A stretch of 64,000 bases of DNA, taken from assembly GCF_001514195.1 (NCBI RefSeq), contig NZ_KQ948743.1:85941-149940 (forward strand). The letters are read 5' to 3'. The translations under genes and the position numbers were made by a program. The stretch is from Streptomyces griseorubiginosus. GTDB lineage: Bacteria; Actinomycetota; Actinomycetes; Streptomycetales; Streptomycetaceae. The notes beneath the pieces were generated by a model. It saw only the letters and a list, made by a program, of their open reading frames with translations. It made no database searches and was not told the DNA's origin. Position 1 is the stretch's first letter; each line of letters begins with the position of its first letter. Below, one piece after another: positions 40,547 through 50,101 of the stretch.

Positions 40547-41563
40547 GTGCTGAAGGTGGAGGACTGGGCAGAGATACGCCGGCTTCATAGCGCGGAGGGG
40601 ATGCCCATCAAGGAGATCGCACGTCGAGTCGGGGTGGCCCGGAACACGGTTCGAGCCGCATTGAACTCGGATCGGCCGCCGAAGTACGAACGCGAGCCCC
40701 GCGGCCAGGTCGCGGACGCCTACGAGTCCCAGATGCGGGCCTTGCTGCGGGAATGGCCACGGATACCCGCCCCGGTGATCGCCGACCGGATCGGCTGGCC
40801 ATACTCGCTGCCACCGCTGCGCAAGCGGCTCGCGCTGATCCGGCCTGAGTACGTAGGCATCGACCCGGTCGATCGCGCCACCTGCGAACCCGGGCAGGTC
40901 GCCCAGTGCGACTTGTGGTTCCCGGAGACGAAGTTGCAGGTCGGGGCCGGTCAGCAGCAGGTCCTGCCGGTGTTGGTCATGACGCTCGGCTTCTCCCGCT
41001 TCATGACCGCGGTGATGATCCCGTCCCGGCAGGCCGGCGACATCCTGTCGGGCATGTGGTCCCTGATCCAGGGCATCGGCCGCGTCACGAAGACGCTGGT
41101 CTGGGACCGGGAGGCCGCGATCGGCGGGACGGGGAAGGTCACCGCCCCGGCGGCGGCCTTCGCCGGCACCCTGGCCACGCAAATCAAGCTCGCCCCGCCA
41201 CGGGATCCCGAGTTCAAAGGCCTGGTACTACGTCCGCGTCGACACCGTCGACTACTCGGTCGACCCTCAGGTCATCGGCCGGTTCGTCGACGTCACCGCC
41301 TCACTGGTGACCGTGACCGTGTTCTGCGAGGGGAGGGTCGTCGCCCACCACAGCAGATCCTGGGCCAAGCAGCAGGTCGTCACCGACCCGGTCACGCGGC
41401 GACCGCCGCCAAGATGCGCGAGGCCCTCGCGCTGGACCGCCAAAGACGCCAGGCGGCCACCCGTCACCACAGCGACGGACATGCCGTCGCCCTGCGGGCC
41501 CTGCCCGACTACGACGCGCTCTTCGGCGTCGACTTCAACCCGCCCGCCACGAAAGCAAGGTGA
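40547..41563 (+). pseudogene. istA: IS21 transposase istA, internally deleted and frameshifted
   Basis: The N-terminal part is intact: VEDWAEIRRLHSAEGMPIKEIARRVGVARNTVR (helix-turn-helix) and the first DDE residues (QCDLWFPETK; LVWDREAAIGG). After DPEFKGL (about 41220) the usual middle (about 100 residues, with the catalytic Glu region) is absent; another frame continues with YYVRVDTVDYSVDPQVIGRFVDVTA; and a second shift near 41395 returns to KMREALALDRQRRQAATRHH and ALPDYDALFGVDFNPPA. It cannot make an active transposase. Confidence 0.85.
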
Positions 41564-41566
41564 TAC

Positions 41567-42381
41567 GTGACCACAACAACGAAGCCCAAGCCGGCCTCGG
41601 CGGGCTCACCGAAGGACGGCTTGCCGTCCATGCTCGCCTACCTGACCCGAGTGCTGAAGATGCCCACCATCGGCGCCTTCTGGGAGGAGCTGGCCGATCA
41701 GGCCCGCGACCGGAACTGGTCGCACGAGGAGTATCTGGCCGCGCTGCTGCAGCGGCAGGTCGCCGACCGGGAGAGCAAGGGCACCACGATGCGGATCCGC
41801 ACCGCCCACTTCCCGCAGGTCGAGACGCTGGAGGACTTCAACCTCGACCACCTGCCCTCGCTCCGTCGTGACGTCCTCGCGCACCTGGTCACGGGGACGT
41901 TCGTCGTGAAGGCGGAGAACGTGATCCTGCTCAGGCCGCCCGGGACCGGGAAGACACACCTGGCCATCGGGCTCGGGGTCAAGGCCGCCCACGCGGGCTA
42001 CTCGGTCCTGTCGACACCGCCAGCAACTGGATCTCCCGCCTCGCCGAGGCCCACCACTCCGGCCGGCTGGAGGCGGAGCTGAAGAAGATCGGCCGCTACA
42101 AGTTGATCATTATCGACGAGGTGGGCTACATCCCGTTCGACCAGGACGCTGCGAACCTGTTCTTCCAGCTCATAGCCTCGCGCTACGAGCAGGGCTCCGT
42201 GATGGTGACCTCGAACCTGCCCTTCGGGCGCTGGGGAGAGACCTTCTCGGACGACGTCGTCGCGGCCGCGAGGATCGACCGCCTGGTCCACCACGCCGAG
42301 GTCCTCACGCTCACTGGCGACTCCTACCGGACCCGGGCCCGACGCGAGTTGCTGGCCAAAGACCGGGCCGGACGGGAGTGA
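41567..42381 (+). pseudogene. istB: IS21 ATP-binding helper istB, frameshifted
   Basis: Residues 1-145 read in one frame, with LLRPPGTGKTHLAIGL (Walker A, first Gly replaced by Arg). At about 42010 one base is missing (CTGTCGACACC where relatives have CTGTTCGACACC), and the rest continues in another frame: NWISRLAEAHHSGRL, KLIIIDEVGYIPFD (Walker B) and ASRYEQGSVMVTSNLPFGRWGETF. It starts 4 bp after istA. Inactive as it stands. Confidence 0.85.
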
Positions 42382-42385
42382 GCCG

Positions 42386-42823
42386 TCACAGAGTCCACCA
42401 GCAATAAAGGCGCAGGTCCGCGGCGCTAGCCCGTCTGGCCAGGCCGACCAGGGCTTCCAGGACCACCGCTGCTGTCGCCGCATCGAGTCCGACGACCCCG
42501 CCGGCCGCAGACCAAGCCGCGGCCGCGGCCGCAAGGTCGTCCCCGGAGGCGGAGACCAGGACATCGCACAGCGTGTCCGACACGGTCAAGACGAACGGGC
42601 TGTCGACGTCCTCAGAGGACAGCAACTGTCCCACCCTCGGGCGCCGGCTTGCCTCTGCATAACTGCAGCCGGACATCACAGCCTCGACCTGGGCTATGGC
42701 ATCGACCGGATCGATGTCCTTGAGGAAGATCACGTCCAGCCCTGCACGGACCGGTCCACCAGCCTCGATCACGGCAACGGCGGACTCATCATCGGCGGCA
42801 GAGAAGTAGTCAGCGTCTGGCAT
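42386..42823 (-). CDS. Hypothetical protein next to the IS21 element
   Basis: A 145-residue acidic, Ala-rich protein. VFLTVSDTLCDVLVSA-type segments (FVLTVSDTLCDVLVSASGDDLAAAAAAW) and the end ASAADLRLYCWWTL are well ordered, and codon use is typical for the region, so I accept it as a gene. No family is recognised. ATG 42823 and ATG 42847 are both possible starts without a strong ribosome site. Its stop is 4 bp from the istB remnant. Confidence 0.5.
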   Translation of the reverse strand: MPDADYFSAADDESAVAVIEAGGPVRAGLDVIFLKDIDPVDAIAQVEAVMSGCSYAEASRRPRVGQLLSSEDVDSPFVLTVSDTLCDVLVSASGDDLAAAAAAWSAAGGVVGLDAATAAVVLEALVGLARRASAADLRLYCWWTL

Positions 42824-42847
42824 GCCACGGATTCTGGCATCCGCCAC

Positions 42848-43467
42848 TGACCATCAACGTCTCCGGACCTGGACTGGAGCCTCACACAACCGGGGGGCAA
42901 TTTTCGGAGACTGCCAGAGGGTCATGTTTCGCGAAGCGTTGACACCCCCGCCTCATCCGCGCGGCGCTGAGCACGCTGGGAATGGTGTCGCAGCCTGCTT
43001 CTGATCCACTGCTCCAGACTTGATCCATAGGGTATGGCTCCCTATGAAACGGCCCAACGCGATGGACCGCGCCGCGCACACCATCGTCGAAAGACGCACG
43101 ACTGACTATCTGACCGCCGCAATGGCCATGCTCGGCCCGGCCCAGAACCGCTCTGCGGACCGAGCCGCCTGGGATCGTCTCCAAGCTCTTGCCCGCTGCC
43201 GAAATCCAGTGCTCTCCAGCCCTACGACGCCCCTGGTGAGACCACGTCTCCATGTCACGCGGCCCTTTCCCTCGGTCGCCGAGCAGGCCTGCGCCGCCGG
43301 GCGCCACCCGGCCCCACGCCTCTGACGTCGCGATCCTGAGGACCAGCGACCCCAGCGGCCTCGAACGCCCCGGTCGGGACGCCCCGCGGCGGCAGCCGCT
43401 CTAGGCTGGAGGAGGCCGGTGGAGGCCAGTCCCGGCGGACACCGCTGTCCGGACGGAGGTGTGACGC
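42848..43467. other. Gap without a supportable gene
   Basis: About 620 bp between divergent genes. One open frame at 43020-43325 (plus strand) has no ribosome site or recognisable motif. GGAGG at 43455-43459 is the ribosome site of the following gene. Confidence 0.5.
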
Positions 43468-45954
43468 GTGACGATCGCCGACGCTCAGGACGACGCCCCG
43501 ACCGCCGTCGTCGTGGTCGACCCGGACGGACGGGTCAGCGGCTGGAGCGAGGGAGGAAGCCGGCTGCTCGGCTGGACGGCGGAGGACACCGTGGGGCGGC
43601 CGGTGGCCGACCTGCTGGCCGGGCCCGTACCGCCCGGATTCCCTGAGAGCCACGGCGCGGACCTCTCCGGGCCCGTGGCCCTGCGTCACCGGGACGGGCA
43701 CACGGTGGACTCCGTGATCACGGCACAGCCGTTGCGCGGCCCCCAGGGGCTCGTGCAGGGCCAGGTGGTCACCGTGCAGCGGTGGGATCGCCGGCCGGTG
43801 ATCGCGGACCGGGCCTTCGAGCAGTGTCCTTTCGCCCTGGGCGTCTATGACCCGGAGCTGCGGTTCCTGTGGATCAACGCCTCCTCCGGGCGGGTGATCG
43901 CACACTCCGAGGAACAGGTGGTCGGCAAGAAGTACCGCGAGGTGCTGCCCGAGTTCGACCGCTCACTGTTCCCCGAGCGGGACGACCAGCCCTACATCGA
44001 CAAGGTCGCCGAGGTGGCGAGGACGGGCGTACCCGCGCGCCTGATCACCGTCTTCCGCCCGCTCGGCAGCAGCTACGCCAACGCCTGGGCCACCAGCATC
44101 TGGCCCGTCCGGGATGCCGAGGGCAACGTGCGCGCGGTCGCCAACTGGGGATTCGACATGAGCGCCGAGTACTGGGCCCGGCAGCGTCTGCTCATCCTCA
44201 ATGAGGCCACCACCGGAATCGGGCGCACCCTCGACGTCGTCGGCACCGCGCAGGAGCTGGCCACGACCTCCGTACCGGGCTTCACCGACCTGGTCACCGT
44301 GGATCTCTTCGACGAGGTGCTGCGTGGGGAGGAACCGCCCTCACCCCCGACCACGAGCCGCTACGAACCCCTCACGCTCAGCCGTGCGGCCCGGTACACC
44401 GCCAAGGCGGACGACTCTCTGCCGGGCGGCCCCGGGGGGACAGTGCCCGTCACGCACGCTGTGCATTCCGTGGCCGCCACCTGCATGGCCACCGGAAGGT
44501 CCACCGTGGAGCTCGCCGTCGATCCCGGCGTCGGCGGTGAATGGGCCTTCGGCCCCGGCCTGGCCTCGGACCCGGCCCACTGGCCACCCGGTAATCCAGT
44601 GGTCGACAAGGGCATCACGGCGGAAGGACTGACCGGCCGCATCACGGTGCCGCTCCGGGCCCGCGGCGCGCTGCTGGGCGTCGTCACCTTCTCCCGGCTC
44701 GACCGGCCCGAGTCCTTCACCGCGGACGACCTGATCCTCGCCGAGCAACTCGCCGCCAAGGCGGCCGTAGCCATCGACAACGCCCGCCGGTACGTCCATC
44801 AGAGCACCACCGCGCTGACCCTCCAACGCAGTCTGCTTCCGCAGCGGTTGCCCCACCAGGAAGCGGTCGAGGTGGCCTCGCACTACCTGCCCGCGGGGAT
44901 CGACGCGGAGGTGGGCGGCGACTGGTTCGACGTCATCCCCCTGTCCGGCGCACGGGTCGCGCTGATCATCGGTGATGTCGTCGGGCACGGCCTGCACGCC
45001 TCGGCCACCATGGGCCGGCTGCGCACGGCGGTGCGTACGCTCGCCGACGTCGACCTGCCGCCGGACGAGCTACTGACCCATCTCGACGACCTGGTCCTCC
45101 ATTTCGCCAGCGACCTCCAGCCCACCGGTCACTTCCAGACGACCGCCGAAACCGGGGCGACGTGTCTGTACACCGTCTACGACCCGGTTTCGCGCCGTCT
45201 GACGCTGGCGAGCGCCGGTCACCCGCTCCCGCTGGTCATCGCTCCGGACGGCACCAGGATCCCGGTGTCCGCACAGCCGGGGCCGCCGCTGGGGATCGGT
45301 GGCCTGCCGTTCGAGGCGACCGAGCTCGAGGTGCCGGAGGGCAGCCTGCTGGCCCTCTACACCGACGGGCTGGTGGAGAACCGCGAGCGCGACGTCGACC
45401 AGGGGGTCGCCGAGTTGCTGGGTCTCCTGGACCACAGGGCTCCCTCACTGGAGGCTCTGAGCGACACGGTGATGGAGGCCATGCTGGCCGAAGACCGCAC
45501 GGACGACGCCGCGGTCCTGCTCGCGCGCACCCGTGCGCTGGATCCCCAGCACGTCGCCGACCGGGACGTCGAACCGGACGTGGCGGAGGTGTCGCGCGCC
45601 CGGCAGTTCGCCGTCGACCAGGTGGAGGCCTGGGGGCTGGAGGAGACGGCGTTCGTCACCGAGCTGGTCGTCAGTGAACTGGTCACCAACGCCATCAGGT
45701 ACGGCGAGCCGCCGATCAGGCTCCGGCTGATCCGTGACACCGCCCTGATCTGCGAGGTCTCGGACTCCAGCAACACCTCACCGCACTTGCGCCGTGCGCG
45801 GGCCTTCGACGAGGGCGGCCGGGGTCTGCTGCTGGTCGCCCAGCTGACCCAGGGGTGGGGCACCCGGCACACTCCTCACGGCAAGACCATCTGGTGCGCC
45901 CAGTCCCTCGCACCCACCTCCGGTGACGCACCGTCACCCTCACCGTTCGAATGA
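43468..45954 (+). CDS. PAS-GAF-SpoIIE phosphatase with HATPase anti-sigma-type domain
   Basis: An 828-residue cytoplasmic signalling protein. Residues 1-115 and 115-235 are two PAS domains (VVVVDPDGRVSGWSEGGSRLLGW; CPFALGVYDPELRFLWIN). Residues about 245-445 are a GAF domain (LTGRITVPLRARGALLGVVTFSR). Residues about 460-690 are a PP2C/SpoIIE phosphatase with the metal-binding motifs GGDWFDVIPL and IGDVVGHGLHASATM and YTDGLVENR. Residues about 695-820 are a HATPase like RsbW/SpoIIAB (ELVVSELVTNAIRYGEPPIRLRL; DEGGRGLLLVAQL). This layout usually regulates alternative sigma factors by partner switching. GTG 43468 follows GGAGG. Confidence 0.92.
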   Translation: MTIADAQDDAPTAVVVVDPDGRVSGWSEGGSRLLGWTAEDTVGRPVADLLAGPVPPGFPESHGADLSGPVALRHRDGHTVDSVITAQPLRGPQGLVQGQVVTVQRWDRRPVIADRAFEQCPFALGVYDPELRFLWINASSGRVIAHSEEQVVGKKYREVLPEFDRSLFPERDDQPYIDKVAEVARTGVPARLITVFRPLGSSYANAWATSIWPVRDAEGNVRAVANWGFDMSAEYWARQRLLILNEATTGIGRTLDVVGTAQELATTSVPGFTDLVTVDLFDEVLRGEEPPSPPTTSRYEPLTLSRAARYTAKADDSLPGGPGGTVPVTHAVHSVAATCMATGRSTVELAVDPGVGGEWAFGPGLASDPAHWPPGNPVVDKGITAEGLTGRITVPLRARGALLGVVTFSRLDRPESFTADDLILAEQLAAKAAVAIDNARRYVHQSTTALTLQRSLLPQRLPHQEAVEVASHYLPAGIDAEVGGDWFDVIPLSGARVALIIGDVVGHGLHASATMGRLRTAVRTLADVDLPPDELLTHLDDLVLHFASDLQPTGHFQTTAETGATCLYTVYDPVSRRLTLASAGHPLPLVIAPDGTRIPVSAQPGPPLGIGGLPFEATELEVPEGSLLALYTDGLVENRERDVDQGVAELLGLLDHRAPSLEALSDTVMEAMLAEDRTDDAAVLLARTRALDPQHVADRDVEPDVAEVSRARQFAVDQVEAWGLEETAFVTELVVSELVTNAIRYGEPPIRLRLIRDTALICEVSDSSNTSPHLRRARAFDEGGRGLLLVAQLTQGWGTRHTPHGKTIWCAQSLAPTSGDAPSPSPFE

Positions 45955-46119
45955 TGAGCGTGGTGGCCGGGACCGGTCACCTGAATGATGTGTCCGCGGC
46001 GGACTTCAGCCATGCCGTCGGTCGGCCTGCGCGCCGCGGTCGACGAGAGGGTGATCCGGGCCGGCGCATCCGTGGTGAGCCGCCGGGGAGGTGGCAGCAC
46101 TGGCCGCCTCAACTCCCCC

Positions 46120-46644
46120 TCAGCCTGCCAGGGCTTCGGCGGCGCGCCGCCGGCCGGCGCGGAAACGGCGCAGGTAGGACCACGCCATGGGACCCGGAGG
46201 TACGCCGCGGGCGAAGGCGCGCATGTTGCGTTCGCCCGCGTTGTACCCCAGGGCGAGGAGTTCGTCGCGGGTGTACCGGCGCACATGGCGTGCCGGAAGC
46301 CTGCCGTCGAGGTCCTTCAGGTGCAGCGCCGCAGCACGGATGGCGAAGGCGGGGTCGTCCCGCAGATCCTGCCAGCGCCCGGACAGGTCGTGTGTCCGCC
46401 GTACCTGTTCGAAGGCCGCGCGATGCATGTTGGCCACCCCGAAGGACGCCTCCGGCTTCCACCACTGCCACAGCCGCTCCAGGAGCGGATGGTGGGGCTT
46501 GTACGCCTCGTTGTACAGGACGCCCATCACCAGCCGAGGAGAGACACCGGCCTCCTCGGCACTGCGCGCCACCGCGTCGGCGTAGTCGGCGGGGTCGTAG
46601 CCACCGGGCCGCAGCGGTGGCACCCGGACGCTGTCACTGTCCAT
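46120..46644 (-). CDS. Lytic-transglycosylase-like (SLT-fold) protein
   Basis: A 174-residue protein with a lysozyme-like fold. LVMGVLYNEAYKPHHP contains a candidate catalytic Glu; ASFGVANMHRAAFEQV replaces the usual S-G-L-M-Q segment; and LLALGYNAGERNMRAFARG matches the ALxAYNAG motif of SLT enzymes. No signal peptide is seen from ATG 46644; a frame from GTG 46743 adds 33 basic residues that also do not look like one. A role in cell-wall cleavage is likely, but export is unclear. Confidence 0.65.
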   Translation of the reverse strand: MDSDSVRVPPLRPGGYDPADYADAVARSAEEAGVSPRLVMGVLYNEAYKPHHPLLERLWQWWKPEASFGVANMHRAAFEQVRRTHDLSGRWQDLRDDPAFAIRAAALHLKDLDGRLPARHVRRYTRDELLALGYNAGERNMRAFARGVPPGPMAWSYLRRFRAGRRRAAEALAG

Positions 46645-46739
46645 GCGTCTGCACGTGCCCTCAAGATCCCGCCGCAATCCCGCCCGGCGTCGATGCGCAC
46701 GGCCCGGGAAGATCGCACCCGTTCGGGGCGTCGGAGTGG

Positions 46740-47663
46740 TCACGGCTCAGACGTGGGGCCGCTCTCTACTTTCTGGCCGGCCTGAGCGGCCATGCGGCGC
46801 AGCCACATGTGGGCCGGTTCCCGCTCATGCAGGGGATGCCACCACATCGACTCCACCAAGTGGCCGATCTCGAAGGCGGGTTGCACGACGGTGATCGCCG
46901 GTCCGGCAAAGGACGCGGTCGTGACCCGCTCGGGCATCAGGCCGATCCGGTCGGTCCCCGCGACCAGGTGGGGAATGGCCAGGAAGTTCTCCGTGACGAT
47001 CTCCGCACGCGGTTCGATGCCCTCGGCGTGCAGGCGGTTCAGGGGTGAGAAGACCGGTGACGGGTGACGGTAGGGCAACACCCAAGGGCGTTCCGCCAGT
47101 TCCTCCCGCCCCAGGACGGCAGGGGCGCGGTCGGCGGACACCACGCACACCCAGCGGTCCTTGTAGAGGTCGAAGGTGGGGATGTTCGAGAGGATGCCCT
47201 GGGGCAGGACGAGGGCGTCCACTGACCGCAGGTTGTCCAGCGCCTGCTGCACGACCCGTTCGGTGCTGTGCTGGAACCGCAGCCGCACGTTCGGCGCGGC
47301 GGCGCGGACCAGGTCCGCCAAGGCCCGTCCGAACGTGGGCAGTTGGCAGTCGGCCATGATCACGGTGAACTCGTGCCGGGCCTGCGTGGGATCGAAGTCG
47401 GGGCGCGTCTGGAGGACCCGGTCCGCCCAGCTCAGGGCCTGCTCGGTGTGTTCCACGAGTCGTTCCGCCAAGGGGGTCAGCTCGTAGCTGTTGCCCACCC
47501 TGACGAGGAGTTCGTCGCCGTAGTGCCGGCGCAGCCGGGCCAGGGCCGCGCTCAGCGAGGGCTGGCTCAGACCGAGCCGTTGTGCGGCCCGCGTCACACT
47601 GCGCTCCTGAAGGAGCGCGTCCAACGGCAGCAGCAGGTTGAGGTCCAGAGTCACGGCGCCCAC
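46740..47663 (-). CDS. LysR-family regulator of the monooxygenase cluster
   Basis: A 307-residue LysR protein of the same NahR/NodD/PcpR-like group as the regulator at 13402: LDLNLLLPLDALLQERSVTRAA, LGLSQPSLSAALARLRRHYGDELLVRVGNSYELTPL (in parts) and the C-terminal MWWHPLHEREPAHMWLRRMA. It is divergent from the FAD monooxygenase gene at 47857. The intergenic region has a LysR-style palindrome at 47686. It probably activates that gene and the two that follow. Confidence 0.9.
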   Translation of the reverse strand: MGAVTLDLNLLLPLDALLQERSVTRAAQRLGLSQPSLSAALARLRRHYGDELLVRVGNSYELTPLAERLVEHTEQALSWADRVLQTRPDFDPTQARHEFTVIMADCQLPTFGRALADLVRAAAPNVRLRFQHSTERVVQQALDNLRSVDALVLPQGILSNIPTFDLYKDRWVCVVSADRAPAVLGREELAERPWVLPYRHPSPVFSPLNRLHAEGIEPRAEIVTENFLAIPHLVAGTDRIGLMPERVTTASFAGPAITVVQPAFEIGHLVESMWWHPLHEREPAHMWLRRMAAQAGQKVESGPTSEP

Positions 47664-47685
47664 CTCGAGTGATCATCAGCTCTGT

Positions 47686-47700
47686 CTATGTCGAGCATAG
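47686..47700. promoter_or_regulatory. LysR-type T-N11-A palindrome
   Basis: CTATG-TCGAG-CATAG, 23 bp upstream of the LysR start and 157 bp upstream of the monooxygenase gene. It fits the T-N11-A rule for LysR-type sites. Confidence 0.6.
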
Positions 47701-47856
47701 GTGATTTCGGCTTCCCTGATCCCGGGGTGCACGCGAGAGTGGTGACACAGCTCGGCGGCACCTCGTGTCGGACGAACCGCCGGCTCCCCTGACATTCATG
47801 TTCTCGGGCCTGCACCGATCGATGCGGGTGTCCCGAAACCCATCAAGGAGGCGACA

Positions 47857-49077
47857 ATGCCGTCGTTCCATGTCCTGATCGCCGGCGGAGGCATCGGAGG
47901 GCTCTGTCTGGCGCAGGGGCTTCGCCGCGCGGGCATCAGCTGCACCGTCTACGAGAGCGCACCGGGCATCGGGCGGGCCGGCTACCGCCTGCACATGAAC
48001 GGCGCGGGTGGCCACGCTCTCCAGCAGTGTCTGCCGGACAACCTCTTCGAGTTGTACATGCAGACCTCTCGCGAGACGCCACGCCGTGAGGTCATGGTGC
48101 TGCTCGACCACCAGGCCCGGGAACTCGGCGCCCGCCCCCACATCGGCCCGCCCAACGACCCGAGCCGGCCCCACACAGCGGTCAACCGGCGCACGCTGCG
48201 CCAGATCTTGAGCCTGGGCCTGGAGGACATCGTCCGCTACGGCAGCACCGTCACCGGCTACGAGACGGACGGCGACAAGGTGCGGGTGCTGCTCGACGAC
48301 GGCACGAGCGCGACCGGAGACGTACTGGTGGGCGCCGACGGCATCAACTCCGTCGTGCGCGGTCGGCTGCTGCCCGAGGTTCCGGTCGTGGACACCGGAA
48401 TGCGCAGCCTGTACTCCACCGCATCGCTGACCGACGAGCTGGCCGCGAGCCTGCCCGAGGCACTGTTCGACGGATTCGCCGTCGCCACGGGACCCAACGG
48501 CGCGCTGTTCGCGTACGGCGCGTACCGGCCGCGCAGGCCGGTCGCCGAGGCGGTGGCCGAACTTGCGCCCGGCGCCGCCGTCGATCCCGTCGATCCCTAC
48601 ATCATGGTCAACCTCGGCCTTCCGCCCGGCAGTCCTGTCGCTGCCGGGGCTCCCGACCTGTGGAACAGCTCGGCCGAAACCCTGCACGCCCTGATGCGCA
48701 CCGCGGTACGGGGCTGGGATCCCGCCCTGGCCGAACTCGTCGAGCACGTCGACCCGGCGACGATCTTCCCGGTGTCCACGCGTCACCTCCAGCCGGCAGA
48801 CCCCTGGCCGGCCGGCCGTGTCACCCTGCTCGGCGACGCGATCCACGCCATGCCTCCCTCGTTCGGCTCCGGCGCCAACACGGCACTGCGCGACGCCGCG
48901 GCTCTCGCCCGGGGCCTGGAGCGCGCCGCCCACGGCGACATACCCGTGGCGGAGGCCGTGGCCGAGTACGAGAACGAGATGCGCGCCGAGGTCTTCCCCA
49001 TCCTGCGCGCCTCGGCCGACCCGCGGGCCGCCGACGTCGACTTCCTGCCCGACGACCTCCCCGTCAGCCGCACCTGA
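47857..49077 (+). CDS. FAD-dependent monooxygenase, copy 2
   Basis: A 406-residue flavoprotein hydroxylase. FHVLIAGGGIGGLCLAQGLRRAG is the FAD-binding GxGxxG; GDVLVGADGINSVVR is the DG motif; and GRVTLLGDAIHAMPPSFGSGANTALRDAAALARGL is the GD motif. The segment RAGYRLHMNGAGGHAL resembles enzymes acting on bulky polycyclic substrates, such as tetracycline-type or anthracycline hydroxylases. AAGGAGG lies before the ATG. It is the first of three genes in line with an alpha/beta hydrolase and an FMN reductase. Confidence 0.88.
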   Translation: MPSFHVLIAGGGIGGLCLAQGLRRAGISCTVYESAPGIGRAGYRLHMNGAGGHALQQCLPDNLFELYMQTSRETPRREVMVLLDHQARELGARPHIGPPNDPSRPHTAVNRRTLRQILSLGLEDIVRYGSTVTGYETDGDKVRVLLDDGTSATGDVLVGADGINSVVRGRLLPEVPVVDTGMRSLYSTASLTDELAASLPEALFDGFAVATGPNGALFAYGAYRPRRPVAEAVAELAPGAAVDPVDPYIMVNLGLPPGSPVAAGAPDLWNSSAETLHALMRTAVRGWDPALAELVEHVDPATIFPVSTRHLQPADPWPAGRVTLLGDAIHAMPPSFGSGANTALRDAAALARGLERAAHGDIPVAEAVAEYENEMRAEVFPILRASADPRAADVDFLPDDLPVSRT

Positions 49078-49117
49078 TCGCCGCCCGCCCGCCACGAGCC
49101 ACACCACGAGGAGAACC

Positions 49118-50011
49118 ATGCCCGTCACCGAGGACATCGAGTTCCGCGTCTCCGAACTGACCCTGCGGGGCAAACTGTTCCGCCCGGCCGAAGGCCCCGA
49201 ACGCCCGCCCGTCGCCATCCTCCAGGGCGGCCTGGGCGGTCCGGCGGAATCCATGTTCGCCATGGCCCAGGGCTTCACCGACGCCGGCCTGGCCTGTCTG
49301 ATCTACGACCACCGCAACACCGGCTACAGCGACGGCGAACCCCGTCAGCAGTTCGACCCCTGGCAGCAGTGCCGGGACCTGCGCGACGTCATCACCCATC
49401 TGACCCTGCGCGAGGACATCGACCCCGACCGCATCTCGCTGTGGGGCATCAGCATCGGCGGCGCCAACTCCCTTTTCACGGCCGCCACCGACCGCCGGGT
49501 CAAAGCCGTCGTCAGCATCATCCCGCCGGTGAGCGGCTGGAGCGCGCGCACTCTCCAACCTGCCGACACCCTCGCGGAGTTGGAAGCCCTCATCCCCGCC
49601 GACCGTCAGGCCCAACTGCGCGGTGAGCCGGCCGCGAGCATCCGCCTGCACGGCGTTCCGGAACCCGGGGACCCGGTCATGTTCAGCGACCAGGAGGGAC
49701 TGGATTTCGTCGAGAACATGATCCACCACCTGCCCAGCTTCCGGAACGCGATCACCATCTCCACCCTCGACCGGATCTTCGAGATGGAAGTGCGCGCCTA
49801 CGCCGAACGCATCACCGCCCCGGTCCTGATGATCCTCGCCTCCAAGGACACCGTCGCCCCCGTCGAGGAGGCCCGCGAGATGTACGAGCGGATCCCCGAC
49901 CCGAAGGAGGTCATCGAGTACCCCGGCCAGCACTACGAGATCCTCTCGCACCACTTCCCCGAGATCGTCACCCGCAGCGCCGAGTGGCTGGCCGCCACCC
50001 TGCGCGGCTGA
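49118..50011 (+). CDS. Alpha/beta hydrolase (DUF1100/FrsA-like)
   Basis: A 297-residue cytoplasmic hydrolase. LACLIYDHRNTGYSDG and the nucleophile elbow LWGISIGGANS (Ser in GxSxG), Asp in ASKDTVAPVEEAREMY and His in GQHYEILSHHF complete the triad. The layout resembles esterases/thioesterases with a lid inserted after the nucleophile. GAGGAG precedes the ATG, 40 bp after the monooxygenase stop, so it probably cleaves a product of that enzyme. The substrate is unknown. Confidence 0.85.
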   Translation: MPVTEDIEFRVSELTLRGKLFRPAEGPERPPVAILQGGLGGPAESMFAMAQGFTDAGLACLIYDHRNTGYSDGEPRQQFDPWQQCRDLRDVITHLTLREDIDPDRISLWGISIGGANSLFTAATDRRVKAVVSIIPPVSGWSARTLQPADTLAELEALIPADRQAQLRGEPAASIRLHGVPEPGDPVMFSDQEGLDFVENMIHHLPSFRNAITISTLDRIFEMEVRAYAERITAPVLMILASKDTVAPVEEAREMYERIPDPKEVIEYPGQHYEILSHHFPEIVTRSAEWLAATLRG

Positions 50012-50101
50012 CCGCCCCACCATCCGTTCCCCTCCGGTCCGCCGGAGCCCACGTGGCCCGGCGGACCGGCCCCCATCCCCCGAACACAATGAGGTGTCGT
50101 G

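Larger units (their letters stand above)
40468..42385 (+). mobile_element. Decayed IS21-family element
   Basis: The istA-istB gene pair with a left end beginning near TGATCCCCCC (40469) and the IS21-style internal repeats AACTGACCCCCC and TCTTGACCCCTCC before istA. I could not find the matching right inverted repeat before the next gene, so the right end may be lost. Both genes are broken. Confidence 0.75.

Noticed and set aside
43020..43325. Possible gene of about 100 codons on the plus strand
   Set aside because: No ribosome site, no family resemblance and irregular composition.
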